DNA of 64,000 bases from Hydractinia symbiolongicarpus (Eukaryota > Cnidaria > Hydrozoa > Anthoathecata > Hydractiniidae). The stretch lies in NCBI RefSeq assembly GCF_029227915.1, contig NC_079880.1, positions 20,088,501 to 20,152,500 on the forward strand. The letters run 5' to 3'. A program made the position numbers and the translations under genes. The notes below the pieces were generated by a model. The model was not told the DNA's origin, did no database searches, and saw only the letters and a list, made by a program, of their open reading frames with translations. Within the stretch, counting starts at the first letter, position 1. Each line of letters begins with the position of its first letter. Below, in pieces: positions 37,301 to 48,623 of this stretch.

Positions 37301-40300
37301 TGTAGTTTAAGGTGGAATTGCACACCATAAAACACTCAGTTATTTGCTAAATGACGTGGCAGATATATATTCCAATTAGCCAAACGGTGTCTGTTATTTC
37401 TTTCTGCTTTTTCTTTGAATGTGTATCAGATGCTATTTTAATGCTTACGCTTTATGTTTCATTTCCATCCTTACCTGTTTTTACTAGGACGGATACTCGG
37501 CTTTACATATTGCAGAAGTCACACAGCAAAAATGGGTGATAACAACATTGGTGAAAGTGACCAAGATAATAGTGAAACCGAAGGATAAGGGCGAGGTAAA
37601 TGTTGCTTATGTCATTAAAACTGTATGAGCTGTTTTGTTCAGAGGGGCATGTTCCGGTACTGATATTACCATTTCCGTCCCTAAAGCTTTTGGTTAATTA
37701 TAGGAAATTTTAAGTGTGGCGACCCTGCATATGCTTCTTTTTCCTCCTCTCCTCTCCTTCCCTTCCCTTCCCTTCCCTCCCACTATCCCTTCCCTTCCCT
37801 CCCACTATCCCTTCCCTCCCCTCCCACTATCCCTTCCCTTCCCTCCCACTATCCCTTCCCTTCCCTCCCACTATCCCTTCCCTCCCTCTCCCCCTCCTTC
37901 ATCCCCCCTCCTTCCCTAATTAGTTTATTTTATCTCCCTTGCTTGTTTTTTTGTTTAATTTTTGCGTAGGCTGAGCCTTTGGAAAAGAGGAGATTAGTTT
38001 TCTTTACCGCCGATTCTTCAAAGAGCAATGTTCAGCAGATATTAATAATTTCTTTTTGTGTCCCGGTTTCTTCGCTGAATGTTTTATTTGTGCGCACGTG
38101 AAATGTTCTATTGTTTTTGTTTGTTTGTTTGTTTTGTCAAGTCAGCGCTTTTTTTTCTTTGAATTTATTATTCTCAACTTAGCAATTAAAAAAGAAATGA
38201 CGACAGCAGAAATTCCGAACTTTCATTTTTATTTTCTTACGTTTTTTCAAGCGGCACACTCTCAGATGGTTTGGAAAGAATATTTTATGTTTTTACATTC
38301 TCTTTATATATATGTACATATTATGTTATTCTCTTATCATTATTTTTTTGTAAAGCAATAAAAGAACTTATTTTTAAATTATTTACACGTTTTCACAGCC
38401 TCTTTGATTTTTTTAAAGATTTTATTGTGACTACTTTCGATAAGAGGGAGGGTTTTTTTGTAAACGTGTTCATTCCCAAGACCCGAAAAATGTCTATGTT
38501 ACAAGAGAAAGCCTATTTTGTGGGTGAATTTCAGGGGGTATTAAAAAAACTCTCGTGTTGTTTTAATGTTGAAAGGTGTTAGTTTTGTCTTGTGTATAAG
38601 AAAGAGCTATTCATTCCAGCTTGTTTTTTTTATAGAAAAGTCTGGAACTTCTTCATCAAACGTTTCTCCCGCCTGAAGATTTGGAAGAAACACTTTTAAT
38701 TGACGCTAACGACGAAGCTGAAGACGAAGGTACATTATATATATCTTCATTCATTCACCCATTTATTTATCCATTTTTGGATGTTGTTTGGAAATCTTAA
38801 TAATTGAAGTTTTTTGCGAGAGCATCTTTTATATAAAAGCGATTTCACGCGTTCTTTGGTAGCAATAAAATAGTCGCATATTTTTGTAAGTGATATTTTG
38901 GTGTTGGTGTGGTAAACTATCTGCACATCATTTAATTGAAAATGCATATACTAACAGTTGTCGTAAAAGTGTGGAGTTATAGTGTGATAGTTTGTTTATA
39001 ATTGTCGTAAAAGTGTGGAGTTGTAGTAATAATTGTCGTAAAAGTGTGAAGTTTTGGTAATATTTGTCGTAAATGCGTGGAGTTGTGGTAATATTTGTCG
39101 TAAAAGTGTGGAGTTGTAGTAACAGTTGTCGTAAATGTTTTTAGTTATACTAATAATTGTCGTAAATGTGTGTAGTTGCAGTATTATTTGTCGCGAATGT
39201 TTTCAGTTATACTTACAGTTAACTTAAAAGTATGCAGCCATACAGAAATTTGTCGTAAAGGTGTGGACTTGTATTAGCGAAGATAATCCCGAAAGTAGCC
39301 GGATGCGAAATTAGTCCCTGGGAAGATTAATTCATAAATTATTTAAGCCAGAGAAATTCGATTCCCTGTTTTAATGTTGTTTCTGAATTTCATCTTTAGC
39401 TCACATACAGAAGAAAGTTATTCAAGAAGATTTCGAAGAAACATTCGCTGGTCTCGATGAGACACACTCGGAAAACAACACAACTTTTGTAAATGAAAGT
39501 GAAATCGAGGTAGCACAGGAAGAGCAAGTAGAAACTATGGCTCACGACAATTTTGATGACTTCTTCAACAAGCTAGACGAAAAAAATGATTTGCCTAATG
39601 GACACCGCCATGAGCCAAATGTTCATCATTTGTATAAGACGAAGCACCATACCCAGGGTAATGCCGATGCTGGTGGTTTTGAAGGTCCTGTAGGTTCCAG
39701 TTCTCCGAGGGAGAGCGACGTTTATAACAAGAACTACCCAGATAATGTTTACATCACAGGACCGCCGAGAACTGGAAAGTAAGTTGCTCCAATTTGTTTC
39801 ACATCACAACGTTATCTCGCCTAGCCGACTAAGTATTTCCCAGGGCAGTTCTTCTCTCTTTTCTTCACCTACTGCGCATTTTTACCCACGAAGCAGAGAC
39901 TATATGTGTTGATATATTTGTAGGTTCTTGATCAGTTTTTATGTGGATGCAAGAGGCGCTGTGATGGAGAGCAAACAAAGTGGAATCAAAATCACCATTC
40001 CCCGCGGTGCTTGTACGATGCCAACAAGAATTACAATTCGACTACGCAAGTGAGTTTGTTGCCGTTGCTATATATAAAATATGACATTTTGCTTGTTTCG
40101 GATTCGATCATTTTGTGAAGATTAAAATAAGAAATAATTTACTGATGAAAGTTTTATTTTTTAGACATGCATGTTAAATGCTTTCTTTTTTGTTCAGACC
40201 CAAAGATGTGCGCTCACTTCCACACTTACATGTGAACGAATCACTAGCCAGCTCCATCATACAAATGACATCTGAAGGAATGCAGTTTTTGAAACCCGTC

Positions 40301-43300
40301 GTCATGGAAATACCACACTTCGCTGCCCTGCGTGGTAACGAGCGTGAACTTATCGTTCTGCGTTGTAATAGTGGACATGCGCATTGGAGAGAACATCCCG
40401 CCACCATTATGGATGATCAACCAGGTACATAAAATTAATATATGCCAGCCTTCCATAAAAGTGGAGTGGTCATTGCATAAATTATGAAGATCAAAATCCT
40501 TTTTACAGGCTTTTCTCTTTTCTTAAGAAAATAATAAGATCCTTCTAAAGGCGATAATGAGGTTCTTTTGATTAGAAACGTTTTTTTATAAGAAATATTT
40601 TATAGACATTTTCACGGCTAGATAAACATTCAGAATTTAATTTTTTAGGTTGTAGTGACGACATGACCATAAAAGTGATCATTCAAGAAATTCCCGATAA
40701 ACTTGTTATCGTTTCCAGACCCCTGAAGGAGCGTTTTGTCATGTTGCCAGAAGGCGGGAAGATCGAGTCTACGGTCGTGCCGAAAGTTCATATTCTCTTT
40801 CCATCAGATACTTTGAATACAAGCACTAAAGTGGTCCTACAGGTAATGACTTTTCGAGTGGGTGTGTCACTATAGTGACGGAGAATGCTCTTTATTTTTG
40901 CAAGTCAATTTTTTTTTTCGTGTTAAATCAATAATTTCGCACACAATAAAGAAAGTTTTGGCGTGGAGCCAAATTATTTTCACCCAGAATGAAAAGATCG
41001 TTGTAAATTCGACGTTTCTGAAGAATGTTGCTAAAGAATTTCGAGTTAAGTTCTTTTAAAAAACATAAGACAGTTAAGTATTTTCTTCTTTTAAAAGAAT
41101 CACCCTATGCACAGAGGGAAAAATTGAATATTCCACGATATTTCGAATGAAACAGACTAATTAAGAGCTCTGAAATAAACGACTTGTCCACTGTGCTCAA
41201 TCAAACAGAGAATAAAAACAGCCACACAATATTTACAATGTTGTCTCACGCATCCAAACATTCTAGTACAATTACTATCGTTTTTTTTAAGTTTTGTGTT
41301 ATAGTAGGGATCTCTTGTTACTGTTAAATTCAAAAAATGCTAACCCATTTTCAGGTGCAACAGTGCGACGACTCGCTGCTTCAACCTAATGATCAAACCT
41401 ACACAAGTCCCATAGTTAGTCTCGATCCACCAACTATTCTTTCTAAACCAATCACGATCAATATCCCTTGTCCGTGGTTAGCTTATGAAGAAAGGAATGG
41501 GAAACGAAACTTGAGGTTGGTCGCTTGGTTACCGCGCACTCCTCGAAAATCTACCGCCGACCGAACTGATTATGAGTGGCAAGATGTGACGAGTAAAACG
41601 GCACTCTCCGTCATTGGGGATAATGCAAGCTTTACAACGACGGAGTTTACTAGGTACGGGTTATGTTATTTGTATTTGAAAAAAAAAATTTATTTTTTTA
41701 TTTTCACAGAAAGGGATTCGTACATCAAAGTCTGGAAGTTCACCTTACCGGCATTAGTATCTAGCACTTTTGACGTCACAGTAGTGTCACCTTCTTTACC
41801 TGGTCAACCAGCGTCCACTTCAGTACATCCCCTTCTCTTATACGTCAATAATGAACAATTTCTTATCTCTGTTCTCATCTTTAATGTTATAAATAGATAT
41901 TGGATCGTGCAAACTAATTCGATCGAAACACTACCGAAGAGAATCAACCAACTGGAGCAAACTGTTTCTGTTTCCCCTTATTCGGCGCGTTTCTTCGTCC
42001 ATGGTCGCTTGGACACGCTTCAGAATGGTCAACTACGCGTCTTTCTAGTAACAGACGAACACGCCTTACACGAGATGCTCTCGCATTACACGAGCGTCAA
42101 AGAACTGCCGCATTCCAACACGTGTCACGTTTACGACGGGCAAACTATCCACGTCAACTTAAGCGGAAATCTGAACGCGGCTGACACGCAAAATTTGAAA
42201 ATGACTTTCGATCCCTTCACGATAAACCAATTAAATATCAATACTGAAGTTGTGTCGGTCGACGCCGTTCAAAGTTGCCGACTGACGTTCATGGGGAGTC
42301 TGAGGAGAGATTTAACGAATAGTATATCGCCGATTTGTTCTTTGGATGTACATCTTTCTAAAGACGTAAGTTGATTTGTGCTGTTTTATATGCACTCTTT
42401 TTAAATACTTTGTTGTTTGCTGTGCCTCAATATTTCATGTTCCATGAACTCCATGTTTAGGGCTGGATATTATTTTTAAATTATGAGTAAGCAAATATAT
42501 ATAATATATAAATTATAAGTAAGCAGAATAGGGAAAAATTTAGGAATTGTAAACTTTTTTGAAATCTGTACTCCGGCAATGTGTAAGCAGCCTTCCTGCT
42601 TAATCTATTTGACATTTGCAGAAAAATTACGACGTTGAACGTCAATTGCTTATTTTACGAGTGCTGACGTGTTTTTCAAAGACTGACTTGACTCGAAGTA
42701 GCACTTAGTAGGGAAATTAAGGGGCATGCATACGAAGATTATTTTATTTTTTTATTTTTCAGATGTTGGAACAAAGTCGAAAATCTTACCACATCGACAC
42801 AGGTAAGAAATATTATGTCATCATTTTGAAATCGAAAGATATTTTTAGGACATGTTTTTAGTTGCAGAACTGTAATCTCGAGCGAAAAAAATTATTTTCG
42901 GCAAAAATACATACTTTTTAAACATTTGATAATTCTCTACTCGATGCATTCGCACTGTATAGACTTCATTTTTTTCCGTTTATTCTCTTAGTCAACGATG
43001 AAACGATTCGGAAGGTTGGTTCAGACATACAGGAGTCGTGGATGCCAGTCGCTACTGAGTTAAATCTGAGTAACCGAGACAAACAAGCAGTTTTTGATGT
43101 CAGGTAGTTATATAACCAACCTTCGACCACTTGGGTGACTGTAGTTTTATAAAATAAACATTTAAATTATTAAGCGTAGGTAATTTTAATTAAATGTAAT
43201 AAATATGTTTTTATATAATAAAATGTATATTAAATAATATATATAAAGAATTAACATTTAACAATACCTAATTTTTTAACTCATAAAACAATATATTATA

Positions 43301-46300
43301 AGATAACAATAAAGTGTGTAAATAAGTATTAATTTTTAATTCGCTTGGCTTACGAAATTAACCTTATTTATTTCCCCGTAGACAGATTCCGCCCTTTTGC
43401 ATGAAAAGCACGTGCTAACATGATACCGTAAGGCCTGTTCTACACCGAAAATGAATTCTAATAAAAATTCGTTTTGATAATTCTTCTAATGCACAGGTAG
43501 ACATAAGCGTATAGACAATAATTTAATGGCAGTAAGTTTCCTGATTTTGACTCTTATCGGTAAAAATTTGTTTTAGAACCTTCTAAATCAAAAAAATCGC
43601 CAAAGGTTTTTTTTCCTCGTTAAATCACAGGTAATTTGCGTTTTGGAATGTTTTTGCCCAAAATTCGCGGTTTTTTGCTGGCGAAAATTTCTGCTCTTAG
43701 CGAAACTTACTAATAAAATACAATATAAACTTGAAGAAACCGTCATTTAACTTCAACATCACCTGAACAGGATTCACCTAAGCTTTCTCGCACTGTGTGT
43801 GCCACAGATGCATTTCGTGTATAATAACGAGCCATGATTGAGTTTACTGAAACGACGTGAAAAATTTCTGCAAAGCACTGTTAAGAAACACAGCTACATT
43901 TTGTTGCACGCAGTTTTTGTTAAAAAAAAACACCTTGTAGTTAATCTTAGATGTTCGTCGCTTTTCCCAAAAAACTCTGTTAATTTATGATTTTTTTATT
44001 TTTCATATAATTTGATATATTTCAAACGTTAACAGCCTCAAGTTGCATTTAATAAGGACAAATGATCAATTCCTGAAATCACGAGCACACAGAACTGCGC
44101 TCATGTGTAACATATAGATGACAAATTAGTTCCAAAGTACTTCTGATTCTCCAAAATGTTTTTGTTTTACAGTATGAGTTTAGCGGACGCTTCTTCTATT
44201 GCAGGCCACCCCCTATTATTATAACATTTGCAGAAGGTACATAATTTTTAAGTGAATGTTTAGGACGTTTTTTTTGTTAAAATCCAGAGGTAAACTTAGA
44301 AATAATAGCACATGACAAGAAGGAGGTGACTGGAAATAGGGTTGGCCCCTATCCTCTATCGCCTGTTTTGTTTTCTTCTTTTTTTGAGCAGTTATTTACA
44401 GGGCTTATACTTTGTGTTGAAGTTTTTAATATTGGTTCAGTACTTGCTGATATGACATTTACTTGGTAAAACTTTTTATTTTAATATCGAGAAATCACGG
44501 AAATGTTTTTTAGCATTGGTAAAGTTTCAAGCATAGTTACATAATCCGAGGACAGTGATGAGTGAGATGTTAAATAACTTAGAATTTTGTATGATTTTGT
44601 ATTTGCATATACATTTTTGTGTAAACGTGTAGAACGGATATTTCCTTTGTTGTCTAAAGGTTCCCATTGACCATTGACGGCAGTTCAGTTTTTAAATACG
44701 ATCTCCTTTTGTCTCATTGTAATTTCTGGCTAGAAAGTTAACCTTAGTTAATTTGTTTTTATAGTTGTGGAAAGTACGACATACCGGGCGTATGTATGTT
44801 GGAATATTGGCGTTCCAAACACACTTCCAATGCTACTTATAAAGCTTTATACGACGCCCTTAAATACGTCCACTATGATGATACCGCGGAGAAGGTTTAT
44901 GAAGCGTCTCCAAACGAATTTTCGAAAGAGCTGCTACCACGTTCAGTTACGGAACGATCGCAAACCGCGACGCCGACAAACTTTGTGGATGCTACTTTGG
45001 AAAGCGGGTATATATCAGATACATCGAAAGATTTCCAGCGAGACTGTCCGATGGAAACCTTGTCAAAGTCTGACGATGATAGTCCGGTTAAAGTTCAAGT
45101 CACAGAACCGGACGAGCCTTTCGTTGATTATTTCGATCCAAACACGATAACTGATAACGACATAATGGTCAATAATATCGACAGCATCGCTGGTAATAAC
45201 GGCATCGATCATAACAACGGTAGTATCGCCAGCAGTAGCGACATGACCAATGTTAATATCGATCACAACGCAGCCGAAAGAGAAAGCATCGCCGGTAACA
45301 TAGAAAGCGACATAGAAGTCATGTCAAGTAATGACGTAATACAAACTGACAATCAGAGTGCCGTGGAAGCCGTGCCTTGTTCTGCAGATGACGTGACACA
45401 TGAAGAACCAACGGAAGGTGCTGAGGATGAATTGGTTTACCATAAAGACCCAGTAATCGATTTTTCGTTGCTTGAACAACTTACAAACGAGATTTCACAA
45501 GATGAACCAATCGAAAGGACGCACGGACCTAGTGCGTATGAACTCTCGTTGACACAAAATAAAGGAAGTAGAATTGCTGCGTCAGCAGGGATTGTCAGCA
45601 GGCCACCAAAAGACTTGGTCACAGAGGATGACGTCATAGGTACTGCATTGGAAAACGTCCACGCGGAAGTTGACATGTCGTTTCTTGATGCCTGTGACGA
45701 CGAATCGCTTCAGGATATCAACAGCTGCACAAGCTACGACAAAGATTTCTTGAAGAACGACCAGTATTCCTCACGTGATAACTCGTTTGATCTCAGTGGA
45801 AACGAGTTAAGTAGTGCTGGTTTATCTGAACAGGAAGTGAAAGGCGGCGATTCTACTAATCTTGAAGACGAATGTTCGCTTGACCTCGCGCTGCAAGAAA
45901 ATTTCAATGATAATGATGCTGAAAGTGATTCACGACCACCCTGCTTCGATTCGGTCTCACCTATGGAATCTATCACGTCGCCTGACCTGAACACGAGCCC
46001 CGAAATTATCGAAAGTCCAAGATCGTTGACACCTTTTAGCTACGACGGTTGTGACAAACCCGTTGAAGCAAGACACGCCGTAAATCAAATCGAAACATCG
46101 ACGGCATCGGTAATTAGCGAACATGATGAAGGAACAACGGTCGTTGTGGAACGACAAACCAGCCACAGCGTAAAGGTTGTTACGCCTCCGGTAGACGAAT
46201 CAAGCGATGGAATTATAGAAACGAGTGTAATTTCGACAAAGTCAACTACCATAACGAAAACTAGCGACGTAGTGACCACTGGGACAGTTGTTACGAGCGA

Positions 46301-46421
46301 TGAAGTAAACGGCGGGGATTTGATTAAACGCATGTTTGGAAACCAATCAAGTGTGATGGAATTTTTCGAAAACGGTGAAGAAAAAGAAGAAGACTACTCT
46401 TCTTACGGAACTCAAGTGTGA
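22344..46421 (+). CDS. ANK: Canonical ankyrin: 24 ANK repeats, ZU5-ZU5-UPA, death domain, 1986 aa
   Basis: Membrane-skeleton adaptor that should bind membrane transporters and adhesion proteins through its ANK solenoid and beta-spectrin through ZU5-N. Thirty-three coding exons join in phase into 1986 codons plus TGA. Order: ANK repeats 1-788, acidic linker about 789-945, ZU5-N from 946 with [14 protein letters not shown]5-C to about 1128, UPA to 1384, death domain about 1398-1475, disordered acidic tail to 1986. Repeat count, the shortened fifth repeat, the post-repeat TTLVKVTK helix and the PPEDLEE linker all match vertebrate ANK1-3. The start is the ATG at 22344, directly after a TTTCAG acceptor, so 5' UTR exons lie upstream. 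Two oddities are a UPA-death domain linker of only about 14 residues and one intron of 243 nt with no in-frame stop. Exon coordinates are in the three entries that follow. Family identity is near certain. The gene symbol is generic, since cnidarian ankyrins precede the vertebrate split. Confidence 0.95.
23671..23787 (+). repeat. HINE/pearl-like element in ankyrin intron 3
   Basis: One of the best-preserved copies. ACTAGTCGTTAGACTGTGGA, the GTGGAAAATCCAC hairpin, CACCCGTCCTTTTTATACC, a GACAGACAGACAGACG core and a right end reading TACGGGCATTATAATATAGA. It defines both ends of the family at about 117 bp. Confidence 0.8.
24857..25665 (+). mobile_element. 5'-truncated, frameshifted LINE with zinc-knuckle and RT C-terminus
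   Basis: The first frame has a [12 protein letters not shown] zinc-ribbon-like motif followed by [16 protein letters not shown] and [17 protein letters not shown] second frame gives [14 protein letters not shown] third gives [21 protein letters not shown] fourth gives [18 protein letters not shown] and [15 protein letters not shown]. That order is the C-terminus of a non-LTR reverse transcriptase, broken by at least three frameshifts. The 3' end runs CATGCTAGCATGGAAAACGG and closes with an ATGATG-type tail at 25644-25662, typical of LINEs ending in a short tandem repeat. It lies in the sense orientation within the ankyrin intron. Confidence 0.88.
25878..26002 (+). repeat. HINE/pearl-like element in ankyrin intron 4
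   Basis: ACTAGTTGGTGTCCCTTGGA start, TGGATAAATCCACGG, TTGCCCGTCCTTTG, TCTCGCTACTACGGTTACC, a short GACAGACATAC core and the right end GGGTATTATAATATAG. It lies about 210 bases after the LINE tail. Confidence 0.78.
32843..32902 (+). other. Cryptic 60-nt cassette between ankyrin exons 14 and 15
   Basis: Preceded by a T-rich tract and AG, followed by GTGAGT, 60 nt long, open in the ankyrin frame. It begins Asn-Gly like an ANK repeat and ends TLITLHIAI, so it looks like a shrunken repeat remnant. Skipping it gives the canonical 24 repeats, so it was left out of the CDS. Confidence 0.3.
33501..33610 (-). repeat. HINE/pearl-like element just upstream of ankyrin exon 16
   Basis: Inverted copy. From 33610 on the minus strand it reads TTAGTCGTCAACCTGTGGAA, the hairpin, GGGTCGCCTATC, CGCATTTCGTGTTTCCGTAA and an ACAGACAGACAAATAGACGG core. 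Its left end is only about 33 bases from the splice acceptor at 33643. Confidence 0.72.
36905..37245 (+). repeat. SINE-like composite with a duplicated segment in ankyrin intron 22
   Basis: The block CATGTAAGGGAAATTGGGTA (36916 onward) recurs near 37109 with one extra T. Between them is a tRNA-like stretch: GGCGCATGGCCTTGTGGTTT, then GTGGTTCCAGCC, close to a B box. The end near GGAATAATAATAAGAAG resembles a simple SINE tail. Limits are approximate. Confidence 0.45.
37735..37917 (+). repeat. Homopyrimidine minisatellite, CCCACTATCCCTTCC type
   Basis: An almost pure C/T strand of about 180 bases in ankyrin intron 23, in which blocks of CCTTCCCTTCCCTCC are separated by CCACTATCC five times. Strand asymmetry of this kind can favour triplex (H-DNA) structures. 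Confidence 0.85.
38952..39280 (+). repeat. Minisatellite of about 31-bp units in ankyrin intron 24
   Basis: About ten imperfect tandem copies of a unit reading TTGTCGTAAAAGTGTGGAGT plus TGTAGTAATAA. Divergence increases towards 39240. It ends about 120 bases before the acceptor of the next coding exon. Confidence 0.85.
41654..41896 (+). other. ANK: Stop-free 243-nt ankyrin intron (exitron-like) within UPA
   Basis: GTACGG donor and AAATAG acceptor, phase 2, length divisible by three, with no stop in the flanking frame. Splicing restores the conserved UPA start (ThrArg-TyrTrpIle). Retention would insert 81 residues without breaking the protein. Confidence 0.7.
42763..46421 (+). other. ANK: Ankyrin exons 31-33: death domain and acidic tail
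   Basis: Coding exons: 42763-42802, 42992-43103 and 44765-46421. The death domain is split by a 1.66-kb phase-2 intron. Its first half has [17 protein letters not shown], and its second half has [22 protein letters not shown]. The last exon also encodes about 510 residues rich in Asp, Glu, Ser, Thr and Asn with no folded domain visible, ending [11 protein letters not shown]. The coding part of this exon has higher GC than the flanks. An AATAAA at 46946-46951 is a possible polyadenylation signal. Confidence 0.9.
43104..44764 (+). other. Ankyrin intron 32, 1.66 kb, nothing else recognised
   Basis: It splits the death domain between exons 32 and 33. AT-rich. No exon or repeat was identified in it. 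Confidence 0.6.
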
Positions 46422-48623
46422 TTTGGTCGGTCTTTCTGTATTTAATGTACTTAGATTTAGATGTAATATATTTTTAGGTTGTGTGTGCACAGCTGCTGAA
46501 TAATATTTTTAAAGAACCTTTATTTCTCAATAACAAGATTTGGTGTCAAGTAGTGTCATGGATTTAGGGAATATAATCTTAAGCTGTTTTCATTTCTTTA
46601 TTTTTCACTTCTTAATTTTTATCCAGATGTAAATCATTTTGCGTATAATTTCCAAAATGGAAACACTGTGTTTAATTTTTAGTATTAGCACTAAGAACAC
46701 GTTAGTAAGGAACTTCCTACTCCGTAAAGAAAAGTTGGCTTAATAAGACATACATAGATATACATATATAAAGAACTCCCTTAAAAAACGTGGAAATAAT
46801 GAATTGACCTCGGACTGGGTAGGCACCTTGTAGCAGGAAGGGCAACTCTAAAAAGGTGGAAACGTATACACACAGCGATACGTATTTAGAGAAATGGAAA
46901 ACGTAAGATAGGCAATCAAGCAAAATTATTTTTAGTAGCATACAAAATAAAATATATGACTATTTTATTTTCTGTAGATAAACATTTTATTACTTTATTG
47001 AGATCTTTTGATTTTTATAAGCATACTTCGTACCCAGTGTTGTGACGTTGTGTGATACTATATGTGTGATATATGCCCTGTGAACGAAGTTTTATTTAAT
47101 GACAGAGTTGTAAAATAATTAATAGAGATCTTATTTAGTTAGCTCGTCTTTTTATTGTAAGAAGGATTTATCTAGAGGAATTTAGGACCCAGTCTTTTTA
47201 TTAGAACAATATTTTTCTAAAAAGCCTGGGTGCTAAGTTGTATTTTAGTAAAACTTGAGATTAAAACTAACATGTGAAACCTTCGTGTTTTGATTTTCTG
47301 AATTTTGTGCGTTTTTGGTTGATGCATGTCCGTATCAAGTTCAACCTCAATTCCAGGGGCGTTTTTTTGTACTGGGGACGGTAAAGATATCGGTGTAAAT
47401 TTTAGTCGTCAAGTGAAAATCGTGTCACTTTTTACAAACCGCGGCGCTTATTAATTTATTATTTTTTTTTTTTTAGGAGAGAGAAGGAATAGGGAGGCCT
47501 CTTGTCTAAATAGATAGCTGCAAAAGTTGCTTTTCTTAAAGTAAACCGGTGCTAATTCTTCTTCTGTTAGGGTCTAAAAAGCCTGAGCCTAAAATAAATA
47601 ACAAATTTTTGCTACTCAACTTGTGGTTTCTTGCAAAATCACAACAGCAGGAAGCAGCTACCTGACAAAATCTTTTCACAGTAGCAAATGAAAATTTCAA
47701 AAGGATTTACATACGGGTTTTTTTCAATAAAATTTCACGGTAGTTTAGGAAGGAATCTTTTCGGACCTAACATTTCATCCAGCATTTATCATTGTTGTTG
47801 TGTTTGATGGAATTTTAGGCACAATTTCAAATGTTGGCTACCTCGTTTCAAAAGGAGATATTCCGCTTCTTTGATATCCTAGACGGCGCAATTCAAATAT
47901 CAAAAAGAGAAAAAAATTGCCTGGGAATGAGGTTGGAATGTTATATAAATCCCGATATTGTCATTCCCATAATTTGATCCAACATGTATCGCTCAACATT
48001 TTAAAGTTCATTTGTTGTTTGTTTAAAATTGGAAATGACGGAGCTAACTCCAGCCACCAGTTTTATAAGTTGATGGATTCTGGACAGAAGTCGAAGAAAG
48101 GTGGCTCCTTTTAAAAAAGTACTAACACTCCTTATTTATTACTCATTCATTATTTTAATGGTCATTGCACGTCCAGAATGTGAATGCTTGTACGTTGGTG
48201 TAGGATCCAAAAGAAGAGTCAATGATTCTGGTTTTTCAAATAAAAGGTTTTTTACTATGAGGAATAGAAGAAATCTTCCAATGTTTTTCCCCCGGATATT
48301 AATAATTTTGCATTAAAAACATCCTAAACACACTCTACCGTGCACTCAGCGCAGTAATGAAGAAAAAAAATGTTGGATAATAGATAAATAATACAACCAA
48401 TCTGAAAGTTTGGTCGAATAAACCGACAAACGAAAAGTTTCATCAAGAAAAGACATTGTCCAAAATTTGTTACAACGCAGAGGTATTCAAAATCTAAAAA
48501 TCACGATATTGAATAAAATTTGGGTCGTTAATTTCTTTGGCTATTTAGCTACCAATAGACAAATGGAGTTTCGTCATCCGAAAAGGCGTTGTTAGCCTGT
48601 AGAAACAATCGTGTCCTTAAGGA
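46422..48623. other. Ankyrin 3' UTR and intergenic DNA
   Basis: The first several hundred bases are probably ankyrin 3' UTR, up to an AATAAA at 46946 or further. No other gene was recognised. A frame near 48101 with a hydrophobic start has no ATG and was not accepted. Confidence 0.45.

Larger units (their letters stand above)
22344..37595 (+). other. ANK: Ankyrin exons 1-23: the 24-repeat ANK solenoid
   Basis: Coding exons: 22344-22439, 22609-22707, 23459-23557, 24576-24674, 29984-30064, 30251-30349, 30436-30534, 30609-30707, 30794-30892, 31164-31262, 31409-31507, 31627-31725, 32131-32229, 32365-32463, 32926-33024, 33644-33742, 34256-34354, 34797-34895, 35331-35528, 35708-35806, 36399-36497, 36607-36705 and 37488-37595. 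All introns here are phase 0 and fall between repeats, so nearly every exon is exactly 99 nt, one 33-residue repeat. Exceptions: the first (96 nt, capping repeat), the fifth (81 nt, 27 residues), the nineteenth (198 nt, repeats 19 and 20 fused) and the last (108 nt, repeat 24 plus the following helix). Most repeats show the xGxTPLHxAA signature. Confidence 0.95.
38636..42365 (+). other. ANK: Ankyrin exons 24-30: linker, ZU5-N, ZU5-C and UPA
   Basis: Coding exons: 38636-38729, 39400-39778, 39924-40049, 40198-40424, 40649-40842, 41355-41653 and 41897-42365, with compatible phases 1, 2, 2, 1, 0, 2, 0 at their ends. ZU5-N starts at residue 946. The Asp954-Ala955-Arg956 triplet corresponds to the DAR motif needed for beta-spectrin binding in vertebrate ankyrins. 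[10 protein letters not shown] is a hallmark of ZU5-N. ZU5-C contains VIVSRPLKE and a [10 protein letters not shown] turn. UPA begins near RYWIVQTN and includes [14 protein letters not shown] and [16 protein letters not shown]. Confidence 0.93.

Noticed and set aside
37968-38060. Extra ankyrin exon after an AG at 37967 ([12 protein letters not shown])
   Set aside because: No convincing donor and no homology to the ankyrin linker. Exon 23 to 38636 joins in phase without it.
41710-41770. Alternative acceptor at 41709 within the UPA intron
   Set aside because: It leads in phase 2 to a stop after about 18 codons. The 41896 acceptor restores the conserved UPA sequence.
48101-48316. Possible secreted peptide precursor with dibasic sites
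   Set aside because: The frame starts at GTG with no ATG before the hydrophobic segment. No repeat of a mature peptide or amidation motif.
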